Shown: positions 17,916 to 26,586, numbered from the stretch's first letter. The stretch: DNA of 46,874 nt from Dichloromethanomonas sp964477085 (GCA_964477085.1 CAYZDF010000018.1:1-46874); one strand, 5' to 3'. The notes: a model not told the origin generated them from the letters alone. Numbers and translations: made by a program.

Positions 17916-19004
17916 TTACTTTCTCTCATAGCGTAAAATATTGAGAAAGAGCTCTTTCAACTGGGACCATAAGATTAGAGCCAAAAAGAACAGGCCGATA
18001 AAGCCCATTATCGGATACACAGTGGTGATCACTCTGGCAAAGCCAAGCTGTGCTGCCAACAGAGCACCAATAGAGGCCAGCCCTGCCCATAAGAATCGTT
18101 GTGACCAGGAATAGGCAACTCTGGCAACAAACCCGTAGAGTATACTTACGGCAGTTGTATAAATCTCTAAGAGAAGGATAAATCCGTAAGCCGAGGCGAG
18201 TATAGGGTTAAGGCGCGAAGTCAAAAACACCATAGGAACTTGAAAAGGAAGAATTTCTGGCACACCGCTGATGATGGCTAAGTTAATGGCTAGAACCCCA
18301 ATTCCCAATCCTAGACCACCAAGGATAGCACCATATCGAAGGCATTTTTTATTCTGTGCTTCCACTCCTAAGGGAGCCAGTATCGCTACTGCTAACAGAA
18401 AATTATAGGAAACATAAAGGAGAGATGAAAAGTGCCACTTGGTTGTTACAGCAGAGTCCAACGATTCCAAGAGGGTAACCTTCTGGATTGTAATGGGATC
18501 AGTGATAATCGAAAAGATTGCCACACCGAAAACAGCCGTGAGTAACATAGGAACAACAAATCCAATTGCTCGGATAACATTATTAACACCTAAAATAACG
18601 GTAATGAAAGAAATAACGATGACAATAATACTGCCATAGAGTGGAGGAAGGCCCAGCTGTTCCTCGCCGACAGCACCGGAGCCCGCTGCCATAACGACCA
18701 AGACCCCTAGGAAGCTTACGGTAATAAAGCAGTCCATGAGGAAGCCAAGTCGACTTCCCCCAACATACTGGACTAGTTCCAAATGAGAATCAGCTTTAAG
18801 TTCCCTGGATATCTTCATAATGACAAGGCCAAAATAACAAAAGAGCAGAGTAGAGAGACCGATCCCTATGAATCCCATTCTTCCAAAGAAGGTAAAGAAT
18901 TGAAGAACTTCCTGACCAGTCGCAAATCCTGCTCCTACCACCGTGCCAATAAAGGCGGTGGCAATAGCAAAGGTTGATAGGGGTTTGTTCTTTTTCATGC
19001 TCAT
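17916..19004 (-). CDS. YkvI-like membrane protein (APC-superfamily transporter, COG3949 type)
   Basis: The 362-residue protein is almost entirely hydrophobic, with about ten predicted membrane spans. The N terminus, AIATAFIGTVVGAGFATGQE, carries the glycine-rich broken first helix typical of the LeuT/APC fold and of YkvI proteins. Substrate is unknown for the family. It lies just upstream of, and on the same strand as, the ArsR-type regulator, separated by the palindrome, so the two may be linked in expression. The start could be 19004 or the ATG two codons later. Confidence 0.8.
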   Translation of the reverse strand: MSMKKNKPLSTFAIATAFIGTVVGAGFATGQEVLQFFTFFGRMGFIGIGLSTLLFCYFGLVIMKISRELKADSHLELVQYVGGSRLGFLMDCFITVSFLGVLVVMAAGSGAVGEEQLGLPPLYGSIIVIVISFITVILGVNNVIRAIGFVVPMLLTAVFGVAIFSIITDPITIQKVTLLESLDSAVTTKWHFSSLLYVSYNFLLAVAILAPLGVEAQNKKCLRYGAILGGLGLGIGVLAINLAIISGVPEILPFQVPMVFLTSRLNPILASAYGFILLLEIYTTAVSILYGFVARVAYSWSQRFLWAGLASIGALLAAQLGFARVITTVYPIMGFIGLFFLALILWSQLKELFLNILRYERK

Positions 19005-19191
19005 ACCTACTTTCCACCGAAAGTACTTAGCCTCAATAAAGTATAATTAGCTGAAAGCAAAAAAATACTTTCATACAGATAAGTATGATAAGTTTTCTTG
19101 GAAATGAACTTCTGTCAATGCATAATTTGCTATTATAGTGTAGAATGAAGAGAACACCGCAAATAATCTAATTGCTTGATGGAGGTAAAGG

Positions 19192-19836
19192 ATGTTACCG
19201 CAGAGAAAAAGGCTATATGCCATCATTATCATAACGGCCTTCAGCTTTATCATTGTTACGGGAATCGGTAATTTCCGGGCCAAACAATTGACTGTCACCC
19301 TCACCGGAGACATGGTGACACATGCAGTAAATAAAACCCTTAGCCAGATAGACATGGTTAAAATGCAAAAAGTAATATCGGCATGGGATCAAGATGATCC
19401 TTATCACAGGCAATTAAGAGAAACTCTGGTAGCGCAGAAAAAAGTACATCGTCTGGAAAACATCTATATGCTCTATAAAGATGAACAAAAGGCCCAATGG
19501 TTTATGGTAGTGGATGCAAGAGAGGAAAGCGATCCTAACCATGCTCCGTTTGGACAGCCTGTTAAAAGAGTATCGGCTTCAGTGGAAAAAACCATACGGG
19601 GAAAAACAGTCCACGGGGAGTATCATGTAACGTCACTGGGGACATTCGTATCGAGTTACCAAGAAGTAAAAGATCCTCAAGGAAAGACGATTGCTGTTTT
19701 GGGAGGAGACTTTGCGGCTGAGGATTTGACAGAGTTCCTTTCTGTTACCAGCTATGCTCAGATGGGAATTATCACTGCAGTGTTACTACTCATTGGCATA
19801 GTTGCTTTTACAGGAGATAAGAAGTTATACAAATAA
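19192..19836 (+). CDS. Membrane-anchored protein with an extracytoplasmic Cache-like sensor region, no output domain
   Basis: Residues 8-27 form a membrane span, residues ~30-188 an external domain, and residues ~191-208 a second span followed by a short lysine-rich tail. The external part resembles the ligand-binding half of chemoreceptors or sensor kinases (segments such as V-H-R-L-E-N-I-Y-M-L-Y-K-D, then ...G-T-F-V-S-S-Y-Q-E-V-K-D-P-Q-G-K). No HAMP, kinase, methyl-accepting or cyclase domain follows in the frame, and the next gene is unrelated. It may act as a stand-alone sensor partner or be a remnant of a larger receptor. GGAGG precedes the ATG at a good distance. Confidence 0.6.
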   Translation: MLPQRKRLYAIIIITAFSFIIVTGIGNFRAKQLTVTLTGDMVTHAVNKTLSQIDMVKMQKVISAWDQDDPYHRQLRETLVAQKKVHRLENIYMLYKDEQKAQWFMVVDAREESDPNHAPFGQPVKRVSASVEKTIRGKTVHGEYHVTSLGTFVSSYQEVKDPQGKTIAVLGGDFAAEDLTEFLSVTSYAQMGIITAVLLLIGIVAFTGDKKLYK

Positions 19837-19917
19837 GATAAAAAAAGAATAGAAGAATCCCTGCCAGGAAATATTAGGAAAGAGTAAGCATATATTTCAG
19901 GGGGAGGGATTTTTTTT

Positions 19918-20817
19918 ATGCAGGAATATTACGTTGAAGTAGGAACTGTCAATTACAAGGAATATCTCTATCGGAAGCTTAGTGAACTACGCTCGAAGGA
20001 AGGACTCCCCATCGAATTCTATGAATTAAAAGATGGTGCATCCTATCTGGTGCGATGCGTATACTCATCGATAACGGGAAAACAGGATAAGGATAGACTA
20101 ACGGCCAGAATCTATAATTATTATTTTGCACGGGCTTTAGCAGAAATCATCTTTCAGAGTTGGGAAGGGGGCTTTATCCGGAGAATTCTTAAGAAAGAAT
20201 ACAGCATGAATCATCAGGATATTGAAGCTATCGTTGAGAAAGCTTGGAAAAATATCAATAAGGAAGACAAGACCTATCTGCCTGAAACCAGGAAGCATGT
20301 CCTGGTTAAGTCAATCTTAGAGTTTCTAGATACTCATACCAGGTTTGAGATCGAAGGTTTTATGAATTTCAGGGCTGACCTTTATAAAAGAGAACTCCGT
20401 AAACAAATAGCACGTGCAGTAAACGAATATGCCCTGGAACAAGAACATGAAGGGTTTGTACATTTGCTTAAACGTTTTGTCAATTCACAGCATACGATTT
20501 ACAAAACCATGCATCTTGTCATTAAAGAACAAGGGGAAGTCGAGTTTTTTGATGATCATGGCAGAAATATAAACGAAGAATGTCTGAAAGAAAATTGCTC
20601 CATAATCAAAGATACAGTAAAGGATTACACTGAAAAAGATAACGTTGAATTGTATGAAGATTTTTTGATCAGTGCGATCTTAAAATGTGCCCCTAGTAAG
20701 TTGGTCATTCACCCTATATCCAATCAATATGAAGATATGATCCAGATTATTTATGAAGTATTTGAAGAAAAGGTCAGTTTCTGCCAAGGTTGTGCCATCT
20801 GTGGGGAGAGGAATTGA
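19918..20817 (+). CDS. ytxC: Sporulation protein YtxC
   Basis: The 299-residue protein matches the YtxC family, a soluble sporulation-associated protein of unknown biochemical role found next to thrS in Bacillus and Clostridia. The central F-I-R-R-I-L-K-K-E-Y, EGFMNFR and EYALEQEHEGFV segments are characteristic. The C-terminal CQGCAICGE cysteine cluster is an interesting local feature that could bind metal. Its stop codon overlaps the -35 element of the thrS promoter. GGGGGAGGG is the ribosome-binding site. Confidence 0.85.
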   Translation: MQEYYVEVGTVNYKEYLYRKLSELRSKEGLPIEFYELKDGASYLVRCVYSSITGKQDKDRLTARIYNYYFARALAEIIFQSWEGGFIRRILKKEYSMNHQDIEAIVEKAWKNINKEDKTYLPETRKHVLVKSILEFLDTHTRFEIEGFMNFRADLYKRELRKQIARAVNEYALEQEHEGFVHLLKRFVNSQHTIYKTMHLVIKEQGEVEFFDDHGRNINEECLKENCSIIKDTVKDYTEKDNVELYEDFLISAILKCAPSKLVIHPISNQYEDMIQIIYEVFEEKVSFCQGCAICGERN

Positions 20818-20840
20818 CAACTGCTCTTATGTGGTATAAT
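20814..20840 (+). promoter_or_regulatory. Promoter of the thrS T-box transcript
   Basis: TTGACA (20814-20819) and TATAAT (20835-20840) are both perfect consensus boxes. The 15-base spacer is shorter than the ideal 17. The -35 overlaps the ytxC stop codon. Confidence 0.6.
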
Positions 20841-20849
20841 CTATAGATG

Positions 20850-21127
20850 TTAATAAGGGAATACTTTTAAAGCGATGATGGGGACAGTATCCTAATCAAA
20901 CACATCAAGAGAGAGATGCCTAGGCTGGAAGCATTTCTGTGATGTTTAGGAGAAGACCACCCTTGAGTACTGAGCTGAATGACAGTAAGCTGGTCGTTTT
21001 AATCCGCGTTAAGGATTTTAAGGAGAATGAGAATAACTATAGTTTTTTATGGAAGATCGACTTATTTCTCGAATTTGGGTGGAACCACGGTAATTACTCT
21101 CGTCCCATAAGGGATGGGAGTTTTTTA
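20850..21127 (+). ncRNA. T-box riboswitch, threonine-specific, upstream of thrS
   Basis: The leader holds a long stem I, with AGAGAGATGC and GGCTGGAAGCATTT in the apical part and GAAGACCACCCTTGAGTA in the specifier region. The likely specifier codon is ACC (Thr) at 20956-20958, followed by a purine. The conserved T-box antiterminator sequence, AATTTGGGTGGAACCACGG, lies at 21072-21090. The terminator stem ACTCTCGTCCC / GGGATGGGAGT (21096-21121) ends in TTTTTT. Uncharged tRNA-Thr would favour the antiterminator and let thrS be transcribed. The 5' boundary is approximate. Confidence 0.9.
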
Positions 21128-21197
21128 TATCTGTCCAGTGAAGAACCCTGGCATAAGCTTATTTCTTTTTGCCAGATAATGATAAGGAGTGAAAAAC

Positions 21198-23120
21198 ATG
21201 ATCAAAGTAACACTTAAGGATGGTTCAATCAGAGAAACTGCCCAAGGCACTACCATCCTCGTATTAGCCTCTTCTATCTCTCAAGGATTAGCAAGAGCAG
21301 CAGTAGCCGGCAAAGTTAATGGGGTTGTCAAAGACCTGGACTTTAAATTGAATGAGGACGCTGAGGTAGAGATCCTTACCCTTGACAGTGAGGAAGGATT
21401 GGAAGTCATGCGCCATTCCACCTCACATCTTTTGGCTCAGGCTGTTAAGAACCTTTTCCCTGGGACCATATTGGGTATCGGACCCGCAATTGCTAATGGA
21501 TTTTACTATGATTTTGATTCTGAGCACACCTTTTCACCAGAAGACTTAGAGAAAATTGAAAATGAAATGAAAAGGTTAGCCAAACAGGATTTCAAATTTG
21601 AGTGTCAGGAGATATCAAGAGAAGACGCTATCGACTACTTCCAAAAACAAGGTGAAAAATATAAAGTTGAGTTAATCAATGACCTCCCAGCAGAAGCCAG
21701 AATATCGATGTACACACAGGGCGGATTTACTGATCTCTGTGCCGGTCCTCATATCCCTTCGACTAAGATTCTTAAAGCGTTTAAATTACAGAGTATTGCC
21801 GGTGCCTATTGGCGTGGCAGTGAAAAGAACAAAATGCTGCAAAGGATTTACGGATTAGCCTTTGCCAAATCACCAGATCTTGAAGACTATTTATTTAAAC
21901 TTGAAGAAGCCAAAAGACGTGACCACAGGAAGTTAGGCATGGAACTTGACCTATTCAGCCTTCATGATGAAGGACCTGGATTTCCCTTCTTTCATCCCAA
22001 AGGCATGATCCTGAGGAATGCTCTTGAGGATTTCTGGAGAAAAGAGCATCAGAAGAGGGGTTATGTGGAGGTTAAGACTCCGATCATTCTTAATCAGGGA
22101 CTTTGGGAACAGTCTGGCCATTGGGATCATTATAAAGAAAACATGTACTTTACCAAAATTGATGATCAGAACTATTGCGTTAAACCCATGAACTGTCCCG
22201 GTGGAATGATCATGTATAAAACTAAACTGCGTAGCTATAGGGATCTGCCAATCCGTTGCGGCGAACTGGGATTAGTGCATAGACATGAGCTTTCCGGAGC
22301 ATTGCACGGCCTCTTAAGGGTTCGTAATTTCACTCAGGATGATGCCCATATCTTTATGCTTCCTTCCCAGATCAAAGACGAAATTATCGGGGTTACTGAA
22401 CTCGTTGATTATTTCTATAAAGTATTTGGTTTTGAGTATCATGTTGAACTCTCTACCCGTCCGGAAAAATCTATGGGGTCTGATGCTGATTGGGAACTGG
22501 CAACAAATGCTTTGAAAGATGCCTTGGACGCTAAAGGAATAGATTACAAAATCAATCCTGGTGATGGTGCTTTCTATGGACCGAAGATCGATTTCCATCT
22601 GAAGGACTGCTTAGGTAGAACCTGGCAGTGTGGAACCATCCAACTAGACATGCAGATGCCGGAGAAATTTGACTTGACCTACATTGGTGAAGATGGGGAA
22701 AAACACCGTCCAGTTATGATTCATCGCGTCGTTTACGGCAGCTTAGAAAGATTTATTGCTCTCCTGACCGAGCACTATGCAGGGGCTTTTCCCGTATGGC
22801 TATCTCCTGTCCAGGTTCGCATCCTTCCCATAAGCGACAGGCATAATGAATATGCCGAAAAAGTCCTGTCTTTACTAAAAGAACATGACATCAGGGCAGA
22901 GATTGATGATCGTCGAGAAAAAATCAATTATAAGATCAGGGAAGTTCAAACCGAAAAAATCTCCTTCGCTCTAGTAGTGGGAGACAAAGAAGCTGAAGAT
23001 GGAACAGTAGCGGTACGACGTTATGGTCAACAGAACTCAAATACATTAAAATTGAAAGACTTCTTAAGCCTGATTCAAGAAGAAATAACCAGCAAAAAAA
23101 CTGGATTAGATTCTTATTAG
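21198..23120 (+). CDS. thrS: Threonine--tRNA ligase
   Basis: The 640-residue class II synthetase has an N-terminal TGS domain (~1-60), the second additional/editing domain with HSTSHLLAQAV, the catalytic core with NCPGGMIMYK and VHRHELSGALHGL, and a C-terminal anticodon-binding domain ending in motif-like VRRYGQQNSNTLKL. Length is normal. The ATG at 21198 is preceded by AAGGAG with an 8-base spacer; an in-frame ATG three codons earlier overlaps that site and is unlikely. Expression is controlled by the T-box leader above. Confidence 0.97.
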   Translation: MIKVTLKDGSIRETAQGTTILVLASSISQGLARAAVAGKVNGVVKDLDFKLNEDAEVEILTLDSEEGLEVMRHSTSHLLAQAVKNLFPGTILGIGPAIANGFYYDFDSEHTFSPEDLEKIENEMKRLAKQDFKFECQEISREDAIDYFQKQGEKYKVELINDLPAEARISMYTQGGFTDLCAGPHIPSTKILKAFKLQSIAGAYWRGSEKNKMLQRIYGLAFAKSPDLEDYLFKLEEAKRRDHRKLGMELDLFSLHDEGPGFPFFHPKGMILRNALEDFWRKEHQKRGYVEVKTPIILNQGLWEQSGHWDHYKENMYFTKIDDQNYCVKPMNCPGGMIMYKTKLRSYRDLPIRCGELGLVHRHELSGALHGLLRVRNFTQDDAHIFMLPSQIKDEIIGVTELVDYFYKVFGFEYHVELSTRPEKSMGSDADWELATNALKDALDAKGIDYKINPGDGAFYGPKIDFHLKDCLGRTWQCGTIQLDMQMPEKFDLTYIGEDGEKHRPVMIHRVVYGSLERFIALLTEHYAGAFPVWLSPVQVRILPISDRHNEYAEKVLSLLKEHDIRAEIDDRREKINYKIREVQTEKISFALVVGDKEAEDGTVAVRRYGQQNSNTLKLKDFLSLIQEEITSKKTGLDSY

Positions 23121-23126
23121 AATAAG

Positions 23127-23156
23127 AAAGGGTCCGCAGTTTTCGCGGATCCTTTT
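23127..23156 (+). terminator. Intrinsic terminator after thrS
   Basis: AAGGGTCCGC and GCGGATCCTTT flank a 7-base loop, with one G-T pair, and end in a T-run. Confidence 0.85.
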
Positions 23157-23251
23157 TAATACCTTTTTATTTAAAGCTATTTCATGTAAAATACAAATTA
23201 GTGAGATGACTAACATAGGACAAAAAGGTATGACGAATGGTGGGATCCTTG

Positions 23252-24208
23252 ATGTGGAAAAGAAAATTGAATGAATTTAAGGTCGGAGAGACATTCATGT
23301 CTTTTTTCTTGATCCGGAAAGTTGAATGTAAAAAAGCGGGAAACGGGAACAAATATCTTGATATCCTATTAGGAGATTCCAGCGGTGAGATAGTTGCCCG
23401 ATTATGGGACTGTACGCAGGAAGATGAAATACAACTGATTAGCAATATCTTGGTCAAGGTTAAAGGTAGTGTAGTTGAGTGGCAAGGGAAGAAGCAGGTC
23501 AAGATTGATAAAATTAGGCCCGTTATCGAAGAAGATGGTGTCAATATTAAGGAATTTATCCCTGTGGCTCCTTATGATCCAGAAGAAATGTATGCAGAGC
23601 TTTTTGATTATACAGTTCAAATTCAAAACAAAAAACTGAGAGAGCTCGTCCAACTGATCATCGGTGAGGCAGGGGAGAAGCTCCTGACGTACCCTGCCGC
23701 GGTTATGAACCATCATGCTTTGCGCTCCGGACTGCTCTATCACACTCTAACGATGTTGAAAGCTGGAGAGAAGTTAACGGAAGTTTATCAATTTCTGGAT
23801 AAAGATCTTTTATACGCCGGAATTATCCTTCATGATCTTGCCAAAACAGATGAAATCGATGCCAATCAACTGGGAATCGCTTCGGAATATACCGTCGAAG
23901 GGCAGCTTCTTGGCCACATCATCCAGGGAATAAAGCGGATCGAAGAAGCTTCACGAAAAGTAGGTTTGGATACTGAGACCACTATACTTCTGGAACATAT
24001 GGTCCTATCTCATCATTATGAACCGGAATTTGGCAGTCCTAAACGACCGATGATCCCTGAAGGAGAAGTACTGCACTATCTGGATATTCTGGATGCCAGG
24101 ATGTATGATATGCAGAAAGCACTTGGAGAAGTACAAGCGGGAGAGTTCACAGACAGACTGTGGATATTAAATAGCAGAAGACTTTATAAACCTGAAAGAA
24201 AAGAGTAA
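23252..24208 (+). CDS. yhaM: YhaM-type 3'-5' exoribonuclease (OB-fold plus HD domain)
   Basis: The ~318-residue protein has an N-terminal OB-fold nucleic-acid-binding domain (about residues 10-95) and an HD-superfamily hydrolase domain with HHALRSGLLYHTLTM and the paired metal ligands in ILHDLAKTDE, then LSHHYEPEFG. This arrangement is that of YhaM/CBF1 exoribonucleases, which trim RNA or single-stranded DNA 3' ends. I start at 23252 because GGTGGG sits 7 bases upstream; an ATG five codons earlier has no clear site. Confidence 0.9.
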   Translation: MWKRKLNEFKVGETFMSFFLIRKVECKKAGNGNKYLDILLGDSSGEIVARLWDCTQEDEIQLISNILVKVKGSVVEWQGKKQVKIDKIRPVIEEDGVNIKEFIPVAPYDPEEMYAELFDYTVQIQNKKLRELVQLIIGEAGEKLLTYPAAVMNHHALRSGLLYHTLTMLKAGEKLTEVYQFLDKDLLYAGIILHDLAKTDEIDANQLGIASEYTVEGQLLGHIIQGIKRIEEASRKVGLDTETTILLEHMVLSHHYEPEFGSPKRPMIPEGEVLHYLDILDARMYDMQKALGEVQAGEFTDRLWILNSRRLYKPERKE

Positions 24209-24277
24209 ATGACAATCTCCAGGATGAGACAGGGCTCAAAAGATGTGTTGGTGAAAAGGTCTTTATGAGGTGGAAGG

Positions 24278-25330
24278 ATGTTAAATAAAATTTATAGCAT
24301 GACGTGTCAAAAGTTTTTAACCATAGTCATTGTATTATCTATCGTGTTACTATCAATCATTTCGGGTTGTGGTAAGGGTGGGGAAACACCATCCAACACC
24401 AATACACCCAGGATAGGCCTCATAACAGGAGAAAGCGGCCTGGAAGATCCTTATTACAAGAAGGCCTGGGAAGGTCTGCAAAAAGCTGAACAGGACTTAA
24501 AAGTAGGAATAGGCTATGTCGAAGCTAAAAATGACAAAGACTACCCCTCTAAATTAGCTGAGTTACGTAATGAAAAATATGACATGATTATTACGATCGG
24601 ATCTGATGGCATTCCAGCTGTTCTGGAAGCAGCAAAGGACAACCCCAAAACCAAATACCTCTGCCTTGATAGTACTCTTGACAATAACATACCGCCAAAT
24701 GTCCTGGGAATGTCTTATAAGGTAGAAGAAGCCTCTTTCTTAGCCGGTTACCTTGCGGGCAAAATGACAAAATCTTACGTTGTAGGATTTATCTCTGGGG
24801 ATAACAAGGAGAAGGCCCTGGAGTATTACTATGGGTACAAAGCAGGACTCCGTTCGTCCAATTCCGGGTGTGAGCTGATGAAAGGGATTGCCGGAACATT
24901 TACCAATAAGAAAAGGCTGGAAGAAATGACTGAAAGAATGTTAGAATCTAAGGCTGATGTTATCTTCCATTATGCTGGAACAGCTGGGAAAAGTATGATC
25001 AAACTTATGGATAATCATGATAAATATGCTATCGGCGCTGATGTTGATCAGAACTATCTTGCACCCAAGAGTGTGATTACATCAGTTGTCAAAAAAAACG
25101 ACCAGGTCCTTTATGAGATTATTAAAGACTATAAAGCCAAGAAGCTTGTCTTTGGGAAGGTTCTATCCTATGGCTTAGCTGAAAATGCTGTTGGTCTGGC
25201 AGAGTCAACGGAGAGTATGGTTCCTGATAGTATCTATAAACTTATGTCAAAATATGAAGAAAAAATTATAGAAGGGAAACTCAAGATCCCTTCCAATGAA
25301 AATGAATATCTGAAATTTGTGGATAATTAG
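24278..25330 (+). CDS. BMP/PnrA-family substrate-binding lipoprotein
   Basis: A signal peptide with a long hydrophobic core ends in a lipobox (I-I-S-G-C, Cys near residue 31), so the 350-residue product is a lipid-anchored surface protein. The mature part has two periplasmic-binding lobes with IGLITGESGLEDPYYKKAW, MIITIGSDGIPAV and FLAGYLAGKMTKSYVVGFI, typical of the basic-membrane-protein/PnrA group that binds nucleosides. No ABC ATPase or permease gene is adjacent, so it either uses distant permeases or is an orphan sensor. GAGGTGGAAGG precedes the ATG; a start seven codons later (second ATG) is possible. Confidence 0.85.
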   Translation: MLNKIYSMTCQKFLTIVIVLSIVLLSIISGCGKGGETPSNTNTPRIGLITGESGLEDPYYKKAWEGLQKAEQDLKVGIGYVEAKNDKDYPSKLAELRNEKYDMIITIGSDGIPAVLEAAKDNPKTKYLCLDSTLDNNIPPNVLGMSYKVEEASFLAGYLAGKMTKSYVVGFISGDNKEKALEYYYGYKAGLRSSNSGCELMKGIAGTFTNKKRLEEMTERMLESKADVIFHYAGTAGKSMIKLMDNHDKYAIGADVDQNYLAPKSVITSVVKKNDQVLYEIIKDYKAKKLVFGKVLSYGLAENAVGLAESTESMVPDSIYKLMSKYEEKIIEGKLKIPSNENEYLKFVDN

Positions 25331-25364
25331 ATCTCTTTCAGAACACTGTTACGAGGATATTGGA

Positions 25365-25516
25365 TTAAATATCCTCGCCAATGGCAACAATGACAACATC
25401 AAAATTCCGAATGCCCAAAGCTTTTAGAGCTTGCTCATCCAGGGCATCGACCTAACAGCGTGAGTGACATCATTGGCAATATCATGAACCTCTTGCTCCG
25501 AACTATTAATGGCCAG
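25365..25516 (-). pseudogene. ktrA: Remnant of a KtrA/TrkA-type potassium uptake regulator
   Basis: Read on the minus strand, about 50 codons give L-A-I-N-S-S-E-Q-E-V-H-D-I-A-N-D-V-T-H-A-V. After one lost base come V-D-A-L-D-E-Q-A-L-K-A-L-G-I-R and then NFDVVIVAIGEDI, ending at a TAA (25367-25365). This matches the middle of the KtrA Rossmann (RCK N) domain. The start, the rest of the domain and the RCK C domain are absent. It is a dead fragment. The remaining bases between here and the BMP gene (25331-25364) show only a 10-base inverted repeat (25352-25377). Confidence 0.75.
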
Positions 25517-25528
25517 TCAGAATGGGGA

Positions 25529-25822
25529 TTAAGGTGATGGCTTTCTGGAGGTTTCTTCTTCAAGGAGTGTTAAAATGAATTGATCAACACGGCCTTGGTT
25601 TCTTTCAGATAAAAGACGATACTGATAAAGAAGCTCTTTTTCATAGTCTCCTAGACTTGAGAAGTCCGCAATCGGTAAAGTTTGACCATCACGGCGTCGG
25701 GGTGGTGTTCCATCTCCTGTCAGTAGCCAATCAATGGATATATCTAGAATATTGCACAGTTCCAGCAAGGTAGCTGCTTTTGGATGTGGATAACTTTTCC
25801 AAAAGTATACTCATTATCTAAT
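25529..25822 (-). pseudogene. Truncated XRE-family transcriptional regulator
   Basis: On the minus strand the frame opens at about 25822 after a stop, without a usable start, and reads E-Y-T-F-W-K-S-Y-P-H-P-K-A-A-T, then LLELCNILDISIDWLLTGDG. That is the second half of an XRE/Cro HTH domain followed by a ~55-residue C-terminal tail ending SRKPSP. Helices 1-3 are missing. A shorter product could start at the TTG at 25768 but would lack the DNA-binding helix. It lies beside the ktrA remnant, so both probably decayed together. Confidence 0.65.
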
Positions 25823-25842
25823 TATATAGTTATATGTTTTTG

Positions 25843-25871
25843 TTGACAAACCAAGTCTGAATGTATATAAT
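25843..25871 (+). promoter_or_regulatory. SigA promoter of the infC-rpmI-rplT operon
   Basis: TTGACA (25843-25848) and TATAAT (25866-25871) are perfect boxes with the ideal 17-base spacer. Confidence 0.85.
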
Positions 25872-25879
25872 ATTTTTGC

Positions 25880-26005
25880 AAAGTAGAAGCCATCCGCTTC
25901 TCACCTCATGACCAGGACGTTGATGAGGTATTCAAGTGAGTTTTCCAATTGTGGTGTACTCATTTTGGTATTTGAGGAAGACGGGTGGATACTCGTCTTC
26001 TTTTT
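25880..26005 (+). promoter_or_regulatory. infC leader with transcription attenuator (L20-leader type)
   Basis: The leader is about 160 bases long. It contains early pairing segments such as AGAAGC..GCTTCT near 25886-25901, and ends in a strong intrinsic terminator. Stem 25977-25986 pairs with 25991-26000, closing a GGAT loop, followed by TTTTTATTTTT. In Firmicutes this position carries an L20-binding leader by which excess ribosomal protein L20 (rplT, last gene of the operon) promotes premature termination. The family assignment is from position and architecture, not from a covariance match. Confidence 0.75.
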
Positions 26006-26041
26006 ATTTTTGGAGGCAAATATTTTCGGAGGTGATTCCCT

Positions 26042-26563
26042 ATTAGTAAAGATTTACGGATTAATGAAGAAATCCGGGCTCGGGAAGTTCGACTTGTCAG
26101 TGAAGAGGGAGAACAACTCGGGATTGTCCCCTTAAGAGAAGCTATGGCCGTTGCTACAGAGAAAACTCTCGATCTGGTTGAAATCGCACCAACGGCGAAA
26201 CCGCCTGTCTGCAAACTAATGGATTATGGAAAATTCAAGTATGAACAGGCTAAGCGTGACAAAGAAGCACGTAAGAAGCAAAAAGTTGTTGAGATCAAAG
26301 AGGTCAAGCTTCGCCCCAATATTGAAACCCATGATTTCGAGACCAAGGCTCGTAATGCGCAGCGGTTTTTGAATGATGGAGATAAAGTCAAAGTAACAAT
26401 AATGTTTAGAGGCAGGGAGATTACGCATCCTGACCAAGGCAAAGTATTGTGTTTGCGTTTAGCAGAGTTTCTTAAAGAAGAGGCTGTTGTTGAACGTGAA
26501 CCAAAGGTGGAAGGCCGTAACATGGTTATGATTCTAGCTCCTGGCACACATAAACACGACTAA
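26042..26563 (+). CDS. infC: Translation initiation factor IF-3 (ATT start codon)
   Basis: IF-3 binds the 30S subunit and checks the start codon. The frame extends 34 codons upstream of the first ATG (26144), giving S-K-D-L-R-I-N-E-E-I-R-A-R-E-V-R-L-V then SEEGEQLGIVPLREA, which is the conserved IF-3 N terminus. The first codon of that block is ATT at 26042, preceded by a near-perfect GGAGGTGAT (26028-26036) 5 bases away. AUU starts on infC are a known autoregulatory device: IF-3 rejects its own non-standard start codon. The full product is 173 residues, normal for the family. Annotation from the first ATG would wrongly cut the N-terminal domain. Confidence 0.95.
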   Translation: MSKDLRINEEIRAREVRLVSEEGEQLGIVPLREAMAVATEKTLDLVEIAPTAKPPVCKLMDYGKFKYEQAKRDKEARKKQKVVEIKEVKLRPNIETHDFETKARNAQRFLNDGDKVKVTIMFRGREITHPDQGKVLCLRLAEFLKEEAVVEREPKVEGRNMVMILAPGTHKHD

Positions 26564-26586
26564 AATGAAAAGGGGGTTTACCCACC

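Noticed and set aside
20939..21217. 92-residue open frame overlapping the thrS leader
   Set aside because: It lies across the T-box, its terminator and the thrS ribosome-binding site; no protein family pattern is seen.
24217..24230. Single CTC-CAGGAT-GAG hairpin resembling a CsrA site
   Set aside because: One weak three-pair stem with no neighbours or shared linkers; expected by chance.
25352..25377. Perfect 10-base inverted repeat after the BMP gene as a terminator
   Set aside because: No T-run follows on either strand, and the right arm is part of the ktrA remnant; it could be chance.
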